From: Chloranthus sessilifolius
Lineage: Eukaryota > Streptophyta > Magnoliopsida > Chloranthales > Chloranthaceae
Assembly (NCBI GenBank): GCA_021018995.1
Contig: CM037590.1
Span: 82,616,097-82,680,096 of the forward strand
Direction: 5' to 3'
Length of the DNA: 64,000 nt
Each line of letters starts with the position of its first letter. Position 1 is the first letter of the stretch. Below the pieces are notes generated by a model. That model did not search any database. It was not told the origin of the DNA and saw only the letters and a list, made by a program, of their open reading frames with translations. A program made the position numbers and the translations under genes. Below, piece after piece: positions 9,178 through 20,409 of the stretch.

Positions 9178-11637
9178 TGTTAAGTAGTGAAAAATACCAT
9201 TTTTCACCTCTTAACCTTACCTTTGTTGGACCTTTGAGCTGACTAATAATGTGTTTTAAGTATGTTTTATAGTTAAGCAATAAATTGCAAGCTTAATACA
9301 GATTTCCACTTAAAAGAGCCCAAGAAGCACTGTGCTACCTAATTGGAAAGGCCAGAGACCAAGTCCAGCTATAAGAAATAAAGTTTGAACCTACTAAGGA
9401 GTTGTTGAGTGCTGAACAATGGAAGAACAACACACCCTAGAGGTGTGCCAGCTGTGGAAGCACTGAAAATAAGCTGCCGAGAGGTTCCTTAAAGTTATTG
9501 AGAGCTTCCCAGCACCTGTCGAGAAGTTCTGAGAGCAAGGAGTGAAGCAGTTGAGAGGTTGAACATGGGTAAAAGAAGCTGTCGAGAGTTACTGAGTTAA
9601 AAGATAAAGATCTCGAGAGGTTCCAGCACCTACCGAGAGGTTGGAAGTATAGACGTGGATCCTGTCGAGAGGATACTTCAAGGTGCAGATAAAGTCGAGA
9701 GGTTCCAGTCACTTATCGCGAGGTTCAATTGAACCTGTCGAGCAGTATAAAGCAACCTATCGGTAACTTACCTGAAGCAACGTTCAGTCTCGCGAGGATT
9801 GAGCCAACCTGTCGAGCACTTCACTAAAGATTGTACAAACTGTCGACAGGATTGTCTATAACTTGTCGAGAGGATGAGTGTGGAACTAAGCAGAACGAAG
9901 AAATAAGCTTGCAATCCTTTTGACAAGTTCAAACCAACCTCTTGAGACGTTCTCCCAAGCTGTCCTATCGGTAACTTACCTGAAGCAACGTTCAGTCTCG
10001 CGAGGATTGAGCCAACCTGTCGAGCACTTCACTAAAGATTGTACAAACCGTCGATAGGATTGTCTATAACTTGTCGAGAGGATGAGTGTGGAACTAAGCA
10101 GAACGAAGAAATAAGCCTGCAATCCTTTTGACAAGTTCAAACCAACCTCTTGAGACGTTCTCCTAAGCTGTCGACAGGATCTCCATCAACCTGTCGAGAT
10201 GTGTTCAAACCTATCGAGAGCCATTCCAAAGCTATTGACTAGTACTTCAATCCTGTCGAGAAGTCGGCAAAGCTGTTAGAAGCCAATGCAACCTATTGAC
10301 ATGATTATAATGCAGATTCAGAACTTGTCAAGAGGATCCTCTAAACCTCTCGACACTCATTTTAGCAACTTCTCAGCATCTTCTTTCAGTAGCTGCCAAT
10401 TCCAGATTTCTGTGCACGAGTTCCAAAGCACTTCAGTGACCCTTGGGGGTATTTTTGATATATGTTTGGGCATGCATGAAAACCCTAACTACTTCACATG
10501 TACTTGCCAGTTGAGAGCCAATGGGAAGAGAGCTTCTAGAAGAGAAATCGGCCACATCAGTTGCCTAGAATAACAGAATTATTCTCTTGAGCTCTGATTG
10601 GTTAAAATGGATCTGAGGATAGAGGAGGAGAGTATAAAAGCATGAAGAAAATATAAACCAAACATCCAAAATTTGAGAGAACCAGAGCCTAGAGCGAGAT
10701 CCATTTTTCCCTCTAAATTCTTCCTCCTTCTTCCTTCTTCTCCCATTCTCTCTTTAGCTAATCATGAGTGGCTAAACTCTTCTCAGTAGATAGGGTGAGG
10801 TCTTAAGCTATAAATTGAGAGATTTAGAGGCTTATAATAGACTGTATATTACACAGATTGTAGATCTGGGTGCAATAGTATTGTAAGCTTACAATATAAT
10901 TGTGGAGTTTAAAGGTTATTCTGATCTACATTTCACTTTTTCGTATTTGATTTCCCTGGATTTGATACTCCTGCAGATGCTAGTCGAAAATGGGAAGCTG
11001 GTAGCCTGACATCTGTAGCATCTACAATGGTTTTCCTGTTCTAATTAAGATCCTTGAAGTGGAACAATCTCTAGGATAGTTTGTGACCATTAAAGTGGAC
11101 AGATTATAGCCTTAGGATTGCTTCAATTCTCTGGTTGAGATTGGATCCTTATACCTTGCATTTGCTAGAAATGGGGAGGTTATAGCCAGATGGAGGATTG
11201 TAGCAAATCAGATCTATTCAAGACCTTTGATTTCTTTGATTTTCAGTGAAAGACCAATACCCCTAGCTGTTGTTCTCACCTTTTGAATTTTTCATCTCTA
11301 CTATATCTCCTCTATTCTTTGTGTTGGACTAGATCTGGATCAATAGCATTTAATTCTGTAGTTTGTAGTTAAAGTGACAAAATCATAAAACCTCTCATCT
11401 TTCCTGCTTTAGTTTATTTAAAATTAGGATAGAGTGCCAGATCTAATTTGGATCTGGAGATTTACCATCCTTTAGAACACATTTCCTTGTGGTCATACCC
11501 TTACTCTTTAAAACTTGCTACAACAGCCCTGGATCTTGCAGTACTGGCTGCTCACCTTGATTCCATTTCTCTGTAATTTTTGCCTTTTAATTGGCTGATT
11601 TTAATTCTTTAATAATCACAAGGTGGGCTGCACAACA
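9178..11637 (+). repeat. Solo LTR, diverged relative of the Athila-like LTRs
   Basis: Starts TGTTAAGTAGTGAAAAATACC, like the Athila-like LTRs at 32188 and 35658, and ends ..CACAACA. The 3' part matches their LTR ends (CCCTGGATCTTGCAG near 11530; ACTTGCTACAA just before). A TATAAAAG box lies at 10633-10640 below an array of TGTCGAGAGG-like motifs (9470-10340). No primer-binding site follows, so it is a solo LTR. AAAC occurs at both borders (9174-9177, 11638-11641), but a clean 5-bp duplication is ambiguous. Confidence 0.65.
9756..10171 (+). repeat. 208-bp tandem duplication in the solo LTR
   Basis: Two adjacent units, 9756-9963 and 9964-10171, both begin CCTATCGGTAACTTACC and differ at only a few positions (for example AACTGTCGACAGG against AACCGTCGATAGG). 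Each unit carries several TGTCGAG motifs, so the duplication extends the upstream motif array. Confidence 0.9.
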
Positions 11638-13649
11638 AAACCCCTTGTTGTGAATGAGGGCTTAGGATCAAGAGATCTAACCGATTATAAAGGTAAGCTT
11701 CATTATCTTTGTGAAATTATAGCTGTCATACTAGTAATTTCACTGTGTGAAAAATGAGTAAGAAAGGAGAATAGGTGTTGAAGAGGATGAGTTCTAGAAG
11801 TTGGAACTCGCCCTATTCTAAAATTGGCAAAACCGATCGAACGGAATTAGTGATCGTTCAATCGATTTGGCCAAAGAAGAAAGAACTGTAGTGCTGTTTT
11901 TATGAGGAAACCGATCGAACGAAATTATTTCATTTAATCGATTTTTGGAAATCGTTCAAATGATTTAAAACCGTTTGATCGATTTGGCAAACCATTCGAA
12001 TGAAATTAGTGATCGTTCGATTGGTTTTGCAAATGGATGAAAGTAGATAATGATGGGTTATGAGGAAACCGATTGAACGGAATTAATTCGTTCGATCGAA
12101 TTTGGGAAATCTTTCAAACGATTTAGAATCGTTCGATCGATTTGAGCTGATTTAGGCTTTTATTGAGTTTTAACTTTATGAACAGTAATTAGGCTTCCAC
12201 ACTCATTGCTTTACACCATTTATGATATGTTGCATGTGTTTTGGCCATGCCTAGGTTGAGCCGGACCTTGGGTGGTTAAGGTTATCTCGGATTGAGGAAT
12301 CCTTGGAATAATTTTGAGTGAGGTAGGGAATACTCTGAACATGTACACTTGATTACGAAAGTATGTATGTAGTGATGTGAATAAGTATGTGCGTGTGTTG
12401 ACATCATAGTGATGTGCTTGTGTTTTAAAATGTTGAGTTAAGCAAGTGAATTTAAGATATGTATGTGTGTGTACACTAAATAAGAAACCAGTAAGCATAT
12501 GAGATGTGACATCTCAGGGATGTATATGTGATGTGAGCATCTAGTGACGCATGTGAGCATATGACATCCCAGGGATGTGTAATCATTCTGAATATCCAAG
12601 TGATATGATCTATGTGGAAGAGACTTGAACAAGCTTTGAATTATTATATTTGGCATAATTTCACGGTGAATAACTATATGTATTTTGCACAATTGATTTA
12701 AGGTTCGGAGAATACCCCACAGACGCGGTGGTATACTTGTGACTGACTCGACAAGATATCAGTGACCGGTATAGCGGGATATCCGTACACTAGTTTGACA
12801 TCCCAGGGATGTATGTGAGTTATGTATCCCGTCGCCTATGTGAAAGGGACTTGGGTTATATTACATGAAAAATAATCTGATTAGATGACGATGGAGGGTA
12901 TTCCATCGGGGCTCGACGCTAGATTGCTCGAGAATTATTTAAGTTACTTGATTTAAGTCCTGAGACCATCCTGTTGTGTTATGTGAACAAGTTGAGAAAA
13001 AGATAACATGTGTAGTGCAACAGATGCATTCAGTTCATACTTCCAATAACTTAGACTGTTTTCTAATGATAGATCATGCTTCGATTATGTAATGAAATGT
13101 ATGTAAGTAAGATAGCTTTATATGGTCAGATATTTTCTCCTATTGAGCTAGGATGTAGCTCACCCTTTTTTACTATACGTCACAGGTTCTGAGATAGTGG
13201 ATGCTTCTGGAGATGTTGATCCAGAGGATACTAATTACGTTCCCTTGGAGGAGTCGGAGCCTCCTCTTGAGGAGTTCTTTTAGAAGACCCTCTGCGTACT
13301 TTTTGATTATTTTGTGAGTGATTGTATAGCTTGATATGTCCAGCCTTATTTTTGAGATAATGTAATTATGTGAGATATTCTTTTGGTGAACCATCGGAGG
13401 TGACCTTTGTTTTGTCACCGATGATTCAGGTTGGTTCTTTTGCTCATGCAGTGGCATGGGATTAGAACTATCTTTTGGGCATTATGTTATGACATACTTT
13501 TACTTAGAACTAGAGTTTTAGTTTAATTATTTACGCTTTACTTTTGCTTTTGTATGGATATACCAAGTATTCTGTGTAGGTATATGGGGCACAACCTCGA
13601 GGGTCGTACCGACGGCACGGGTTTCGGGGTATCAAAATCTGGGCTGTCA
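11638..13649 (+). repeat. LTR-like fragment of a Tekay-like family (right part)
   Basis: Non-coding sequence with recurrent CATCCCAGGGATGT segments (12512, 12568, 12801) and an ending GGCACGGGTTTCGGGG..GGGCTGTCA that resembles the 3' end of Tekay/Del-type chromovirus LTRs. Short open frames on the minus strand show no recognisable family. The 5' start of this LTR could not be fixed and no target duplication was found. The family assignment is tentative. Confidence 0.35.
11816..12150. repeat. Array of GATCGTTCGATCGATTTGG-like motifs
   Basis: About ten copies, in both orientations, of a motif built on CCGATCGAACG or CGTTCGATCGATTTGG lie between 11830 and 12145, separated by 15-50 bp. They are interspersed with ordinary sequence rather than head to tail. 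Confidence 0.65.
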
Positions 13650-14300
13650 TAATAACTCTACTTCTAATTTTACCTTTCCTTGTTATCTTTAGTTGATATG
13701 CTTCTAGAATGTTCTTTAATTTCAGCAACAGAGTCCTTCAGAATATATCTTCATTAATCTTCTCAAATCTGTGATCATCAGAACTTCCAATTCAAAGAGT
13801 CTTCTAATTTTGTTTATGGTAGTGATAGTTCTCACGTAATCGGCAACAATATTAGTAAATAGAAAAGTTTCTATTTATATAGTCGTAGATAACAATTATC
13901 TCTCTTTATCTGGAAAATCATAAATTACGGTTTTCTACTCTTTGGCTTTTATACTAGACTATTTTCTATTCAAACGATCGCTTTTGTTCTGTATTGTCTT
14001 TACTCTTTTATCGCTTCTGAAGAATCGTCTTTTTAAAGAATCGTAAAATTACAATTTCTTATTTTTTTCTTTCTTCTTTTCACTTTAGTAGTAGCGCAAA
14101 ATCATTAAATACTATTTCTCATCTTTCTTGTATTGGCAAATCGTCTTTACATACTCAGTCGTCATTCTTATTGCTATTTGACTTCATTTTGATGAATATT
14201 ATGACTTAGGCTCTCTTTTACTATTTTTCCTTAATATCTGTACATCAGTAGCTTATTAGTAGCAATTTAAAGCCTAGCATCACTAAGTTAAGGGTGATAA
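13650..14300. other. AT-rich stretch without a recognisable gene
   Basis: I see no coding, RNA or LTR signal here. A few AATCGT.. strings recur (13975, 14022, 14036). It may be the decayed 5' leader of element B, since gag-like sequence of B begins shortly after, or unrelated filler. Confidence 0.3.
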
Positions 14301-14589
14301 ATTGGTAAATTAAGTGACTAATCACAAGTCAACACTGTTGCCAATCAAAATCCAGGCAACGAGAGTAATCAGTAAAGGAACTCCGGTCAGGGTCAGTACC
14401 AGAATCATCAACGATACGCCAATCAAAATTAGAATCAATATTCAAATTGAAACCAATACCCTAACTAGAACCATAACGCTGCTCAAAACCGTCTCGCTAA
14501 TACCTAGGGCTACAACAATGTACCCCCGCTCAAAATTTCAATCAACAGACCCGAGGTCCTTATTAGCCTAGACGAGGCCATTATCCCCC

Positions 14590-15310
14590 ATTACCCAATA
14601 CCATCCCTAATATTTTTAACCTCCTAAGTGATCAGAACCTCATTCGCTTCCCACCAGAGCGGCCACGGCCCTGGCCTGCTAACCTCGACTACACCAAGTT
14701 CTACGCTTTCCATCGATACGTGGGACACAACTTGGAAGATTGCTCGGTGTTGCGAGATATGATATACGACATGAATGGTCAAAACCAAATTGACTAGGTG
14801 TCCCTTTGAAATGCTAACCAAAATAACCAACAACCTCCACATAACCTCGGGATTGTCAACGACCCGATGCCAAACCATAATCAAGGACAGGTCACCCATG
14901 TCACCACAGTAGACCTCTCGGGCCGAGCCCCTTTTCACCCGTCCATCCTCATCACACGAGTTAGTCTTCCCGACACTACAACCAGTCCAGATGACCCTCT
15001 GAGACCTATCATCATTCACCCTCACCCTTCTGCCTTCGTAACTTGTGTTAAAACATCGATTCCTCCATCGTACCCTAACTTTACTCAAATTCGAATCCAG
15101 TCCTTCCAAGCCCAAAGATCGATTCTCTGGTCCATAAAGCCTTCTACACCTTTGAGCGTCGATGTGGGTCCCTGTGACGCCAAGCCTGAATACGAGGGCC
15201 ATGTCCTTCAGACTGTAGAACAAATTGCGGCTTGGGTCGATAGCCTTAGCACTACCAGTCAACAACACAAGATGACTGAGGAACACCCATCAGGAGTAGA
15301 GATAAGATAG
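14590..15310 (+). pseudogene. Gag C-terminal region, element B
   Basis: Nucleocapsid-like part of gag. The segment at about 14690-14760 reads FYAFHRYVGHNLEDC, the FHR..GH..EDC pattern common in Tat/Ogre gag, followed by LRDMIYDM. Two stops follow, then an open stretch to 15310 rich in Pro, Thr and His (147 residues from 14867) with no known domain. The N-terminal capsid-like part is absent. The long minus-strand frame opposite (15286-14624) is not conserved and is taken as a shadow. Confidence 0.55.
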
Positions 15311-15752
15311 CATGAGGAGGAATCTGTCAAGGAGGAGGCGCTAATCTCCGCCTTCCTCGAAAGAAGAGGACTACACTCAATACCTCCCACCCTGGAATGG
15401 CATAGCTCCATTACGCATTCCTTCATCGAATTTCACTCCATTCACAACAAGTACTGTAGTGGGACATACAACTTCCCAAGGTCAACAAGAAACATGCCCA
15501 ATCCTCAAATCTGAGACTAACTATCTGCCACCGCCATTCCCTCGGGAGAAATAGTGCAACAACGCCCAACGGTCTGACCGGATGACCAAGGAACGAGGAG
15601 TGAACTTGCCTCCTCCACCTCACATAATCCCTCCCCCTCCAGCACCAGTGCCTCAACCATCTCAATCGAACTGGTGTAGAGCTCACAGACCTAGCAAAGA
15701 ACCTACCCTGGAGACAGGCCAGGAATATGATCTTCTCTGACATCTCGCTAAG

Positions 15753-16568
15753 GTGCCAATGCAAATATCGATCCTTGAGCTCATCAAGAAGTCACCGGAG
15801 CATCTTCGATTGCTTGTGGAGACGTTGGATGAGACGCACATAAACAAAGATACTACCCTGGATCAGTTGCATGAGATCACCTCGGTTATGACTCAACCCA
15901 CTGCGCTCACCTTCACTGAAGCTGACATGCCTAAAGAATCGTTACGTGGAAGCTTGGCTCCCATCTATCTGACCATCATGATTAGAGGATTCTCAGTACC
16001 TCATGCATTGGTTGACAATGGAGCGGGACTTAACATCTGTCCTATAACGACACTAAAGATCCTTGAATACACCAAGTTGGATAGAAGGCCTTCGTCCTTA
16101 TCCCTCATTGTCTATGATGGTTCTCGGTGCTTTGTCAAGGGGACCATCAAGTTGCAAGTTTGCCTCGGACTGGTCACCAAGGATGTCACGTTCCATGTCT
16201 CCGACTCCTCAAGCACTTATAACTTGATATTAGGGAGAAAGTGGTTGGAATCCATGAAGGTAGTAGCATCGACGTATCACCAATGCGTCAAATTCCCACA
16301 CGGAGATTCCATTTTCAGGATATATGCCGACTTGCCTCTTAAAGAAATAGACATAGACTACGCGATGAGTATTCCAACAACACATGACTTAGTACTAAAC
16401 ACAGGCCATATCATAAGAGTGCAAGACCCTGAAGAACCAAATAAGGAGTCTACAGCAATCGAGCTGCACGAAGAATACTGGGGATCAACGGATGAGGAAG
16501 ATTTCCTCATCGCTGCCCTTAGAGACGCAGAAGAACCAGAGTCATCCCAATCGCTCGAGTCACAATGA
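15753..16568 (+). pseudogene. Aspartic protease region, element B
   Basis: An open stretch of 271 residues. The retropepsin-like core reads VPHALVDNGAGLNICP at about 15990-16040, the D-N-G-[AS] variant of the D-S/T-G active site seen in Tat/Ogre proteases. A hydrophobic segment (YNLILGRKWL) corresponds to the second conserved protease block. The C-terminal part becomes acidic (EEYWGSTDEEDF) and leads into the repeated linker. No stop lies within this stretch, but neighbouring frames are broken, so it can only be a piece of a former polyprotein. Confidence 0.65.
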
Positions 16569-16583
16569 AAGGACCCGTTCTCG

Positions 16584-17360
16584 ATGTCAAGTGAGGAAGA
16601 GGACAACTGGACGAGCCTTCCCGACATAGAGCTTGAAAACCGCCTGAGAACAGATCATTTAGAATGGTTCGGACAAGAGAATCACTCCCGAGTTGAGAGT
16701 CTAGACTTCGATGATAGCTTTGACTACCAGTACATACTTGACAACTGGCAATGCCCATTTCAATGCTCCTACCTGAAACTACCATATTGTGGCCGATGCA
16801 CAATTATGGCGCTGCGATTCCAGAAGGCGACCATGGATGTAATTTGGAAAATGATTAGGTCAGAAGAGTCCCACATCACCTTCATAGAAGTTGAAGAGGA
16901 GTTAGAACTTGATGCACCTCAATCCCCAAAAACACCTCAGTTCTAGATCTTCTGGATGTCCTTAGAGGAAGAATAACATCCCCCTCCGAGCGATGATGAA
17001 GATTATTGGATAGATCTCCCTGCACTCGAGTTGGTGGAACAACTGGAACAAGGCTTCCAGGGATAATCAGATGAAGAAGATAATCTTGACCCTAACGATA
17101 ACAACCTTGGCTCTGAGAACCAAGGATGGGAATGCCCCTGGGAATATCCCTGCATCTCTCACTCATATCAGCCTTGCTGTCGGGCTTGCATACTTCTCAC
17201 CGCACCCAAAGGAAGGAGTTCCCAGATTCTGACTTTGATGATGATACTTTCGAGCATTTCTTCACTACATGGGAGTACCCAAGAGAATTTCCATGCATTA
17301 TTCGGCCATATCAGTGTTATTGCCAGACTTTCATTATGATAATAGAAGACTTCGAATGAG
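16584..17360 (+). pseudogene. Repeated acidic/Cys-rich linker between protease and RT
   Basis: The stretch holds at least two, probably three, diverged copies of a module. An acidic opening (SEEEDNWTSLPDIEL at 16587; SDDEDYWIDLPALEL at 16990) and an acidic DFDDSF-type segment lead to a W-x-[CY]-P core with Cys pairs: WQCPFQCSYLKLPYCGRC (16747), WECPWEYPCISHSYQPCC (17127), WEYPREFPCIIRPYQCYC (17270). Spacing is about 380 bp then 143 bp, so the last copy is shortened. Cys placement resembles a small metal-binding unit, but no named family is recognised. Frame changes separate the copies. Confidence 0.5.
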
Positions 17361-18380
17361 AAGGGCGGACCAATCCCCTTCCCGCGCCATGGAGGATGGT
17401 TGAAAACAACCTAGAGTCGGTGATTAAATTCATCGAACCATATATACGGTTAATACAAAGAGAAGAATCTCAATTAGACTCATCTGAGGAAGAGCATCGG
17501 TAATTAGCGTATCATTGGTTTGATTCCGAAGATGAAAGTTTGGACGACTATTACCTCTAAACTCTCTTCGACGACGAAGCACTTCACGTAGTAGAGGAGG
17601 AAGAGGAATTATTCGATAGGCTGTAACTAGTGTCACTCATCAGGAGGATAACCTCAGACGAAGATCATACAAAAAAAAATGCCAAATTCAGAATGAGTCC
17701 ACATCATCCGAAGACTCGCCTGAACGACTTCAACAACTGTCACACTTCCCCAACTAGGAGAAGCAACCTCGCCGATTCTGCCTCAGGAAACTGACCCTGT
17801 ACCATACTTATTATCAAAAATAAAAAAATAGAAAATCCCAAAACACCTAAAAATATAAAAATGGAAAACCCAACAAAATTAGAAGACCTCAGAAAAGACA
17901 GGGAGCCCTTTATCCTAGACCCATTCAACAATCAACAGGGGGACCTCTCCCCTAAGGCTACAAGTAGCGATTACGTCGAAGAAGCTAAAGAAGAGCCAAC
18001 TAATCTACCGAGACTTGCTGACGCCTTTGACGTCATTAAGTCACATCTCAAGTCCACTCGGCACAACTCTACTAACTCTCTCTCGTAAGGACGCAAGGCT
18101 ACCCAATGTAATAACAAGCCAGTCATCATACCTGACGAGATACTCTGTGACTTTGAGAGGAGGATGAACATCCTCGACCTACACCCTACTAAGGATGCCA
18201 CGGTTATCAACTACACTGATGGAGGGCAACCTCTCACAAAATTAACCCCCCAATGTAGTGTTTTGTAGTGTACGAGTTCACAGATGATGAAGAAGGAGAA
18301 CCAGTCGTTGAGGAGACATAGGACTTCCATTGGGCCATCAAGCGCTTCGATGAGCAAACTTAAGCCACCGCAGAACCTAC
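17361..18380 (+). pseudogene. Decayed linker upstream of RT, element B
   Basis: Continues the acidic, Glu/Asp-rich character (for example DSEDESLDDYYL near 17520) with many stops. An AT-rich low-complexity tract (17810-17865) interrupts it. From 17860 a 75-residue frame (ENPTKLEDLRKDREPF..) may be the residue of the pre-RT region. No catalytic motif is present. Confidence 0.35.
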
Positions 18381-19440
18381 CGAAGAAATCAATTTCGGTA
18401 CCGAGGAGAAGCCCAAGAAGCTATTGATCAGCGTAATGCTCAACCCTAAGGAATGACAACAGATTATCCAAGTCCTCCAAGATCACCTTAGCTCTTTCGC
18501 ATGGTCCTACGAGGATATGCCTGGACTGGACCCAAGCTTAGTAGAACATCGATTGGGTCCTGGAGACTGATGCGAAACCTGTCAAGCAGAAACTCAGGAG
18601 AATGCACCCCTAAACGGCACTACAAGTCAGAGGAAGTTGACAAACTACATAAAGCCAAATTCATCTGAGTCGTCCTCTACCCTGAGTGGGTTGCAAACAT
18701 AGTACCTGTTGCCAAGAAGGACGACAAAGTACTGGTATGCATTGATTTCCAGAATCTCAATAAGGCGTGCCCAAAAAATGATTTCCCACTACCGCACATC
18801 AACACTCTGGTCGACAATACTGTGATGTTATCCTTTATGAACGGCTTCTCCAGATATAACCAGATTAGATTAGCAAAATCAGACCAAGAAAAGACTTCGT
18901 GTACCATGCCATGGGGAACTTATTGCTACGTCGTCATGCCTTTCAGGCTCAAGAACGCAGGAGCCATGTATCAATGCGCCATGATGGCTATCTTCTATGA
19001 CATGATGCACAAATGTGCCGAAGTCTATGTCGATGGCATACTAGTGAAGTCTTAGACCCGAGTAGGACATGCTGAAGCACTACGACAGGTACTACAAAGA
19101 TTTGAACAATATCAATTGAAGAAGAATCCAAAGGAATGAGTATTTGGAGAAACCTCCAGAAAATTTTTGGGATTCATAGTTAGCAAACGAGGAATCGAAG
19201 TCGACCCTGTGAAGGTCAGAGCCATTCTCGAGATGCCACCTCCCAACAACATCAAGGAACTACGAGGCTTGATAGGAAGACTGCAGTTTATTAGGAGATA
19301 CATCTCCCAACACTTAGATCGATGCGACCCTTTCTAGGAGCTACTTAAAGGAGGAGCTAAGTATAAATGGGATGACCAGTGCCAGCATCCCTTCGACAAT
19401 ATTAAGAAGTACCTCCTCAACCCACCAATATTATCGCTAC
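18381..19440 (+). pseudogene. Reverse transcriptase, element B
   Basis: RNA-dependent DNA polymerase of Tat/Ogre type. The sequence FAWSYEDMPGLDPSLVEHRL (18499-18558) is the characteristic pre-RT block. Downstream come YPEWVANIVPVAKKDDKVLV, the NDFPLPHIN motif, LSFMNGFSRYNQI (canonical D replaced by N in the catalytic block), TPWGTYCY-like MPWGTYCYVVMPF and YVDG in place of YVDD at about 19026. The connection region reads FLGFIVSKRGIEVDP. At least four frameshifts or stops occur. Two altered catalytic aspartates mean it could not work even if read through. Confidence 0.8.
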
Positions 19441-19830
19441 TAGTTCCCGAAAGACCCCTGATCCTCTATGTGTCGGCAAACGATAAGGCGATGGGAGTAA
19501 TTCTTGGACAGTATGAAGAAGACGACAAGAGAGAGAAGGCTACTACTACCTCAGTAGAACGATGGTCGAGTATGAGCAAAAATACACACCAACGGAGAAG
19601 ACCTGCCTCACACTAGTATGGGCCTCGACAAAACTAAGACACTACTTTGGAGCGCATAAAATATTAGTACTAACATGCATGAATCCTCTGAAGTACATCT
19701 TCGAGAAGCCTGCTACTTCCGAAAATATCGCTTGATGGCATATGCTACTATAAGAGTTTGACATTACCTATGTCATGTAGAAGTCTGTCAAAGGACAGGC
19801 GATCGCCGATTACCTCGTCGACTTACCACT
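19441..19830 (+). pseudogene. RNase H (first), element B
   Basis: Degrades the RNA strand during reverse transcription. Blocks in order: RPLILYVSANDKAMGVILGQ (19456-19515), then in a shifted frame YYLSRTMVEYEQKYTPTEK with the second acidic residue, LTLVWASTKLRHYF, and IFEKPATSENIA. It ends with GQAIADYLVDLPLP, the typical end of the Tat first RNase H. One frameshift near 19545 and stops near 19735 and 19775 are visible. Confidence 0.7.
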
Positions 19831-19904
19831 CCCAAAAGACGAACTTGTGCATGCAGACTTTCCCGACGAAGACTTACTCTCGATTCACAACGAAGAGCCT
19901 GATA

Positions 19905-20290
19905 ACACCTCATTGACCCTCTACTTTGATGACACTCTCAATCAAAATGGGAAAAGTATTAGGATAGTCCTACTAAGCCCGGAATGAGTCATCACACCAA
20001 AAGCCTTCCGGCTCGACTTCCCAGTCACCAACAACATTGCAAAAAGCCTTCATCGTCGGATTACGAGCAGTGCTACAACTGGGTGTTAAGTAGTTGAAGA
20101 CAATCGGCGACTCCAGGCTTGTGATATCACAAGTCATAGGAGAGTGGAAAACCAAGGAAAGAAGACTGATGGCCTAATTAGAAATAGCTCAATTTCTGAT
20201 AAAATTTTGAAAGAATCTCTTTCATGCACATCCCTAGATTAGAGAATGAGCTCGCAGATTCTCTCGCCACACTAGCCTCAGTCATACAGG
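19905..20290 (+). pseudogene. Second RNase H-like domain (aRH), element B
   Basis: An additional RNase H domain downstream of the first is a hallmark of the Tat lineage. Visible: LTLYFDDTLNQNGKSIRIVL (19915-19974), a fragment TNNIA where the family has NNMAEYEA, and HIPRLENELADSLATLAS at about 20225-20278 with the final conserved Asp. The middle is broken by frameshifts. Confidence 0.6.
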
Positions 20291-20409
20291 TACTAGTCGA
20301 ACAAAATACAAAATCCTTCTTCATCAAAAGATTGACAAAACTGGCTCACAAGGTCACTTGGCAAGTGAAACTGGAACTGCCAACTAGACCAGAAGCTCAC
20401 ACAAACGAC

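Noticed and set aside
11812-12150. CRISPR-like spaced repeat array
   Set aside because: Repeats are degenerate, in both orientations and irregularly spaced, and the DNA is plant nuclear retroelement sequence.
8835-13654. Target duplication for the outer LTR around 8840-13649
   Set aside because: GGACG on the left and TAATA on the right do not match, so its borders remain uncertain.
14624-15286. 220-codon minus-strand frame opposite gag of element B
   Set aside because: It lies opposite recognisable gag sequence, has no domain, and is explained by the base composition of the plus-strand coding region.
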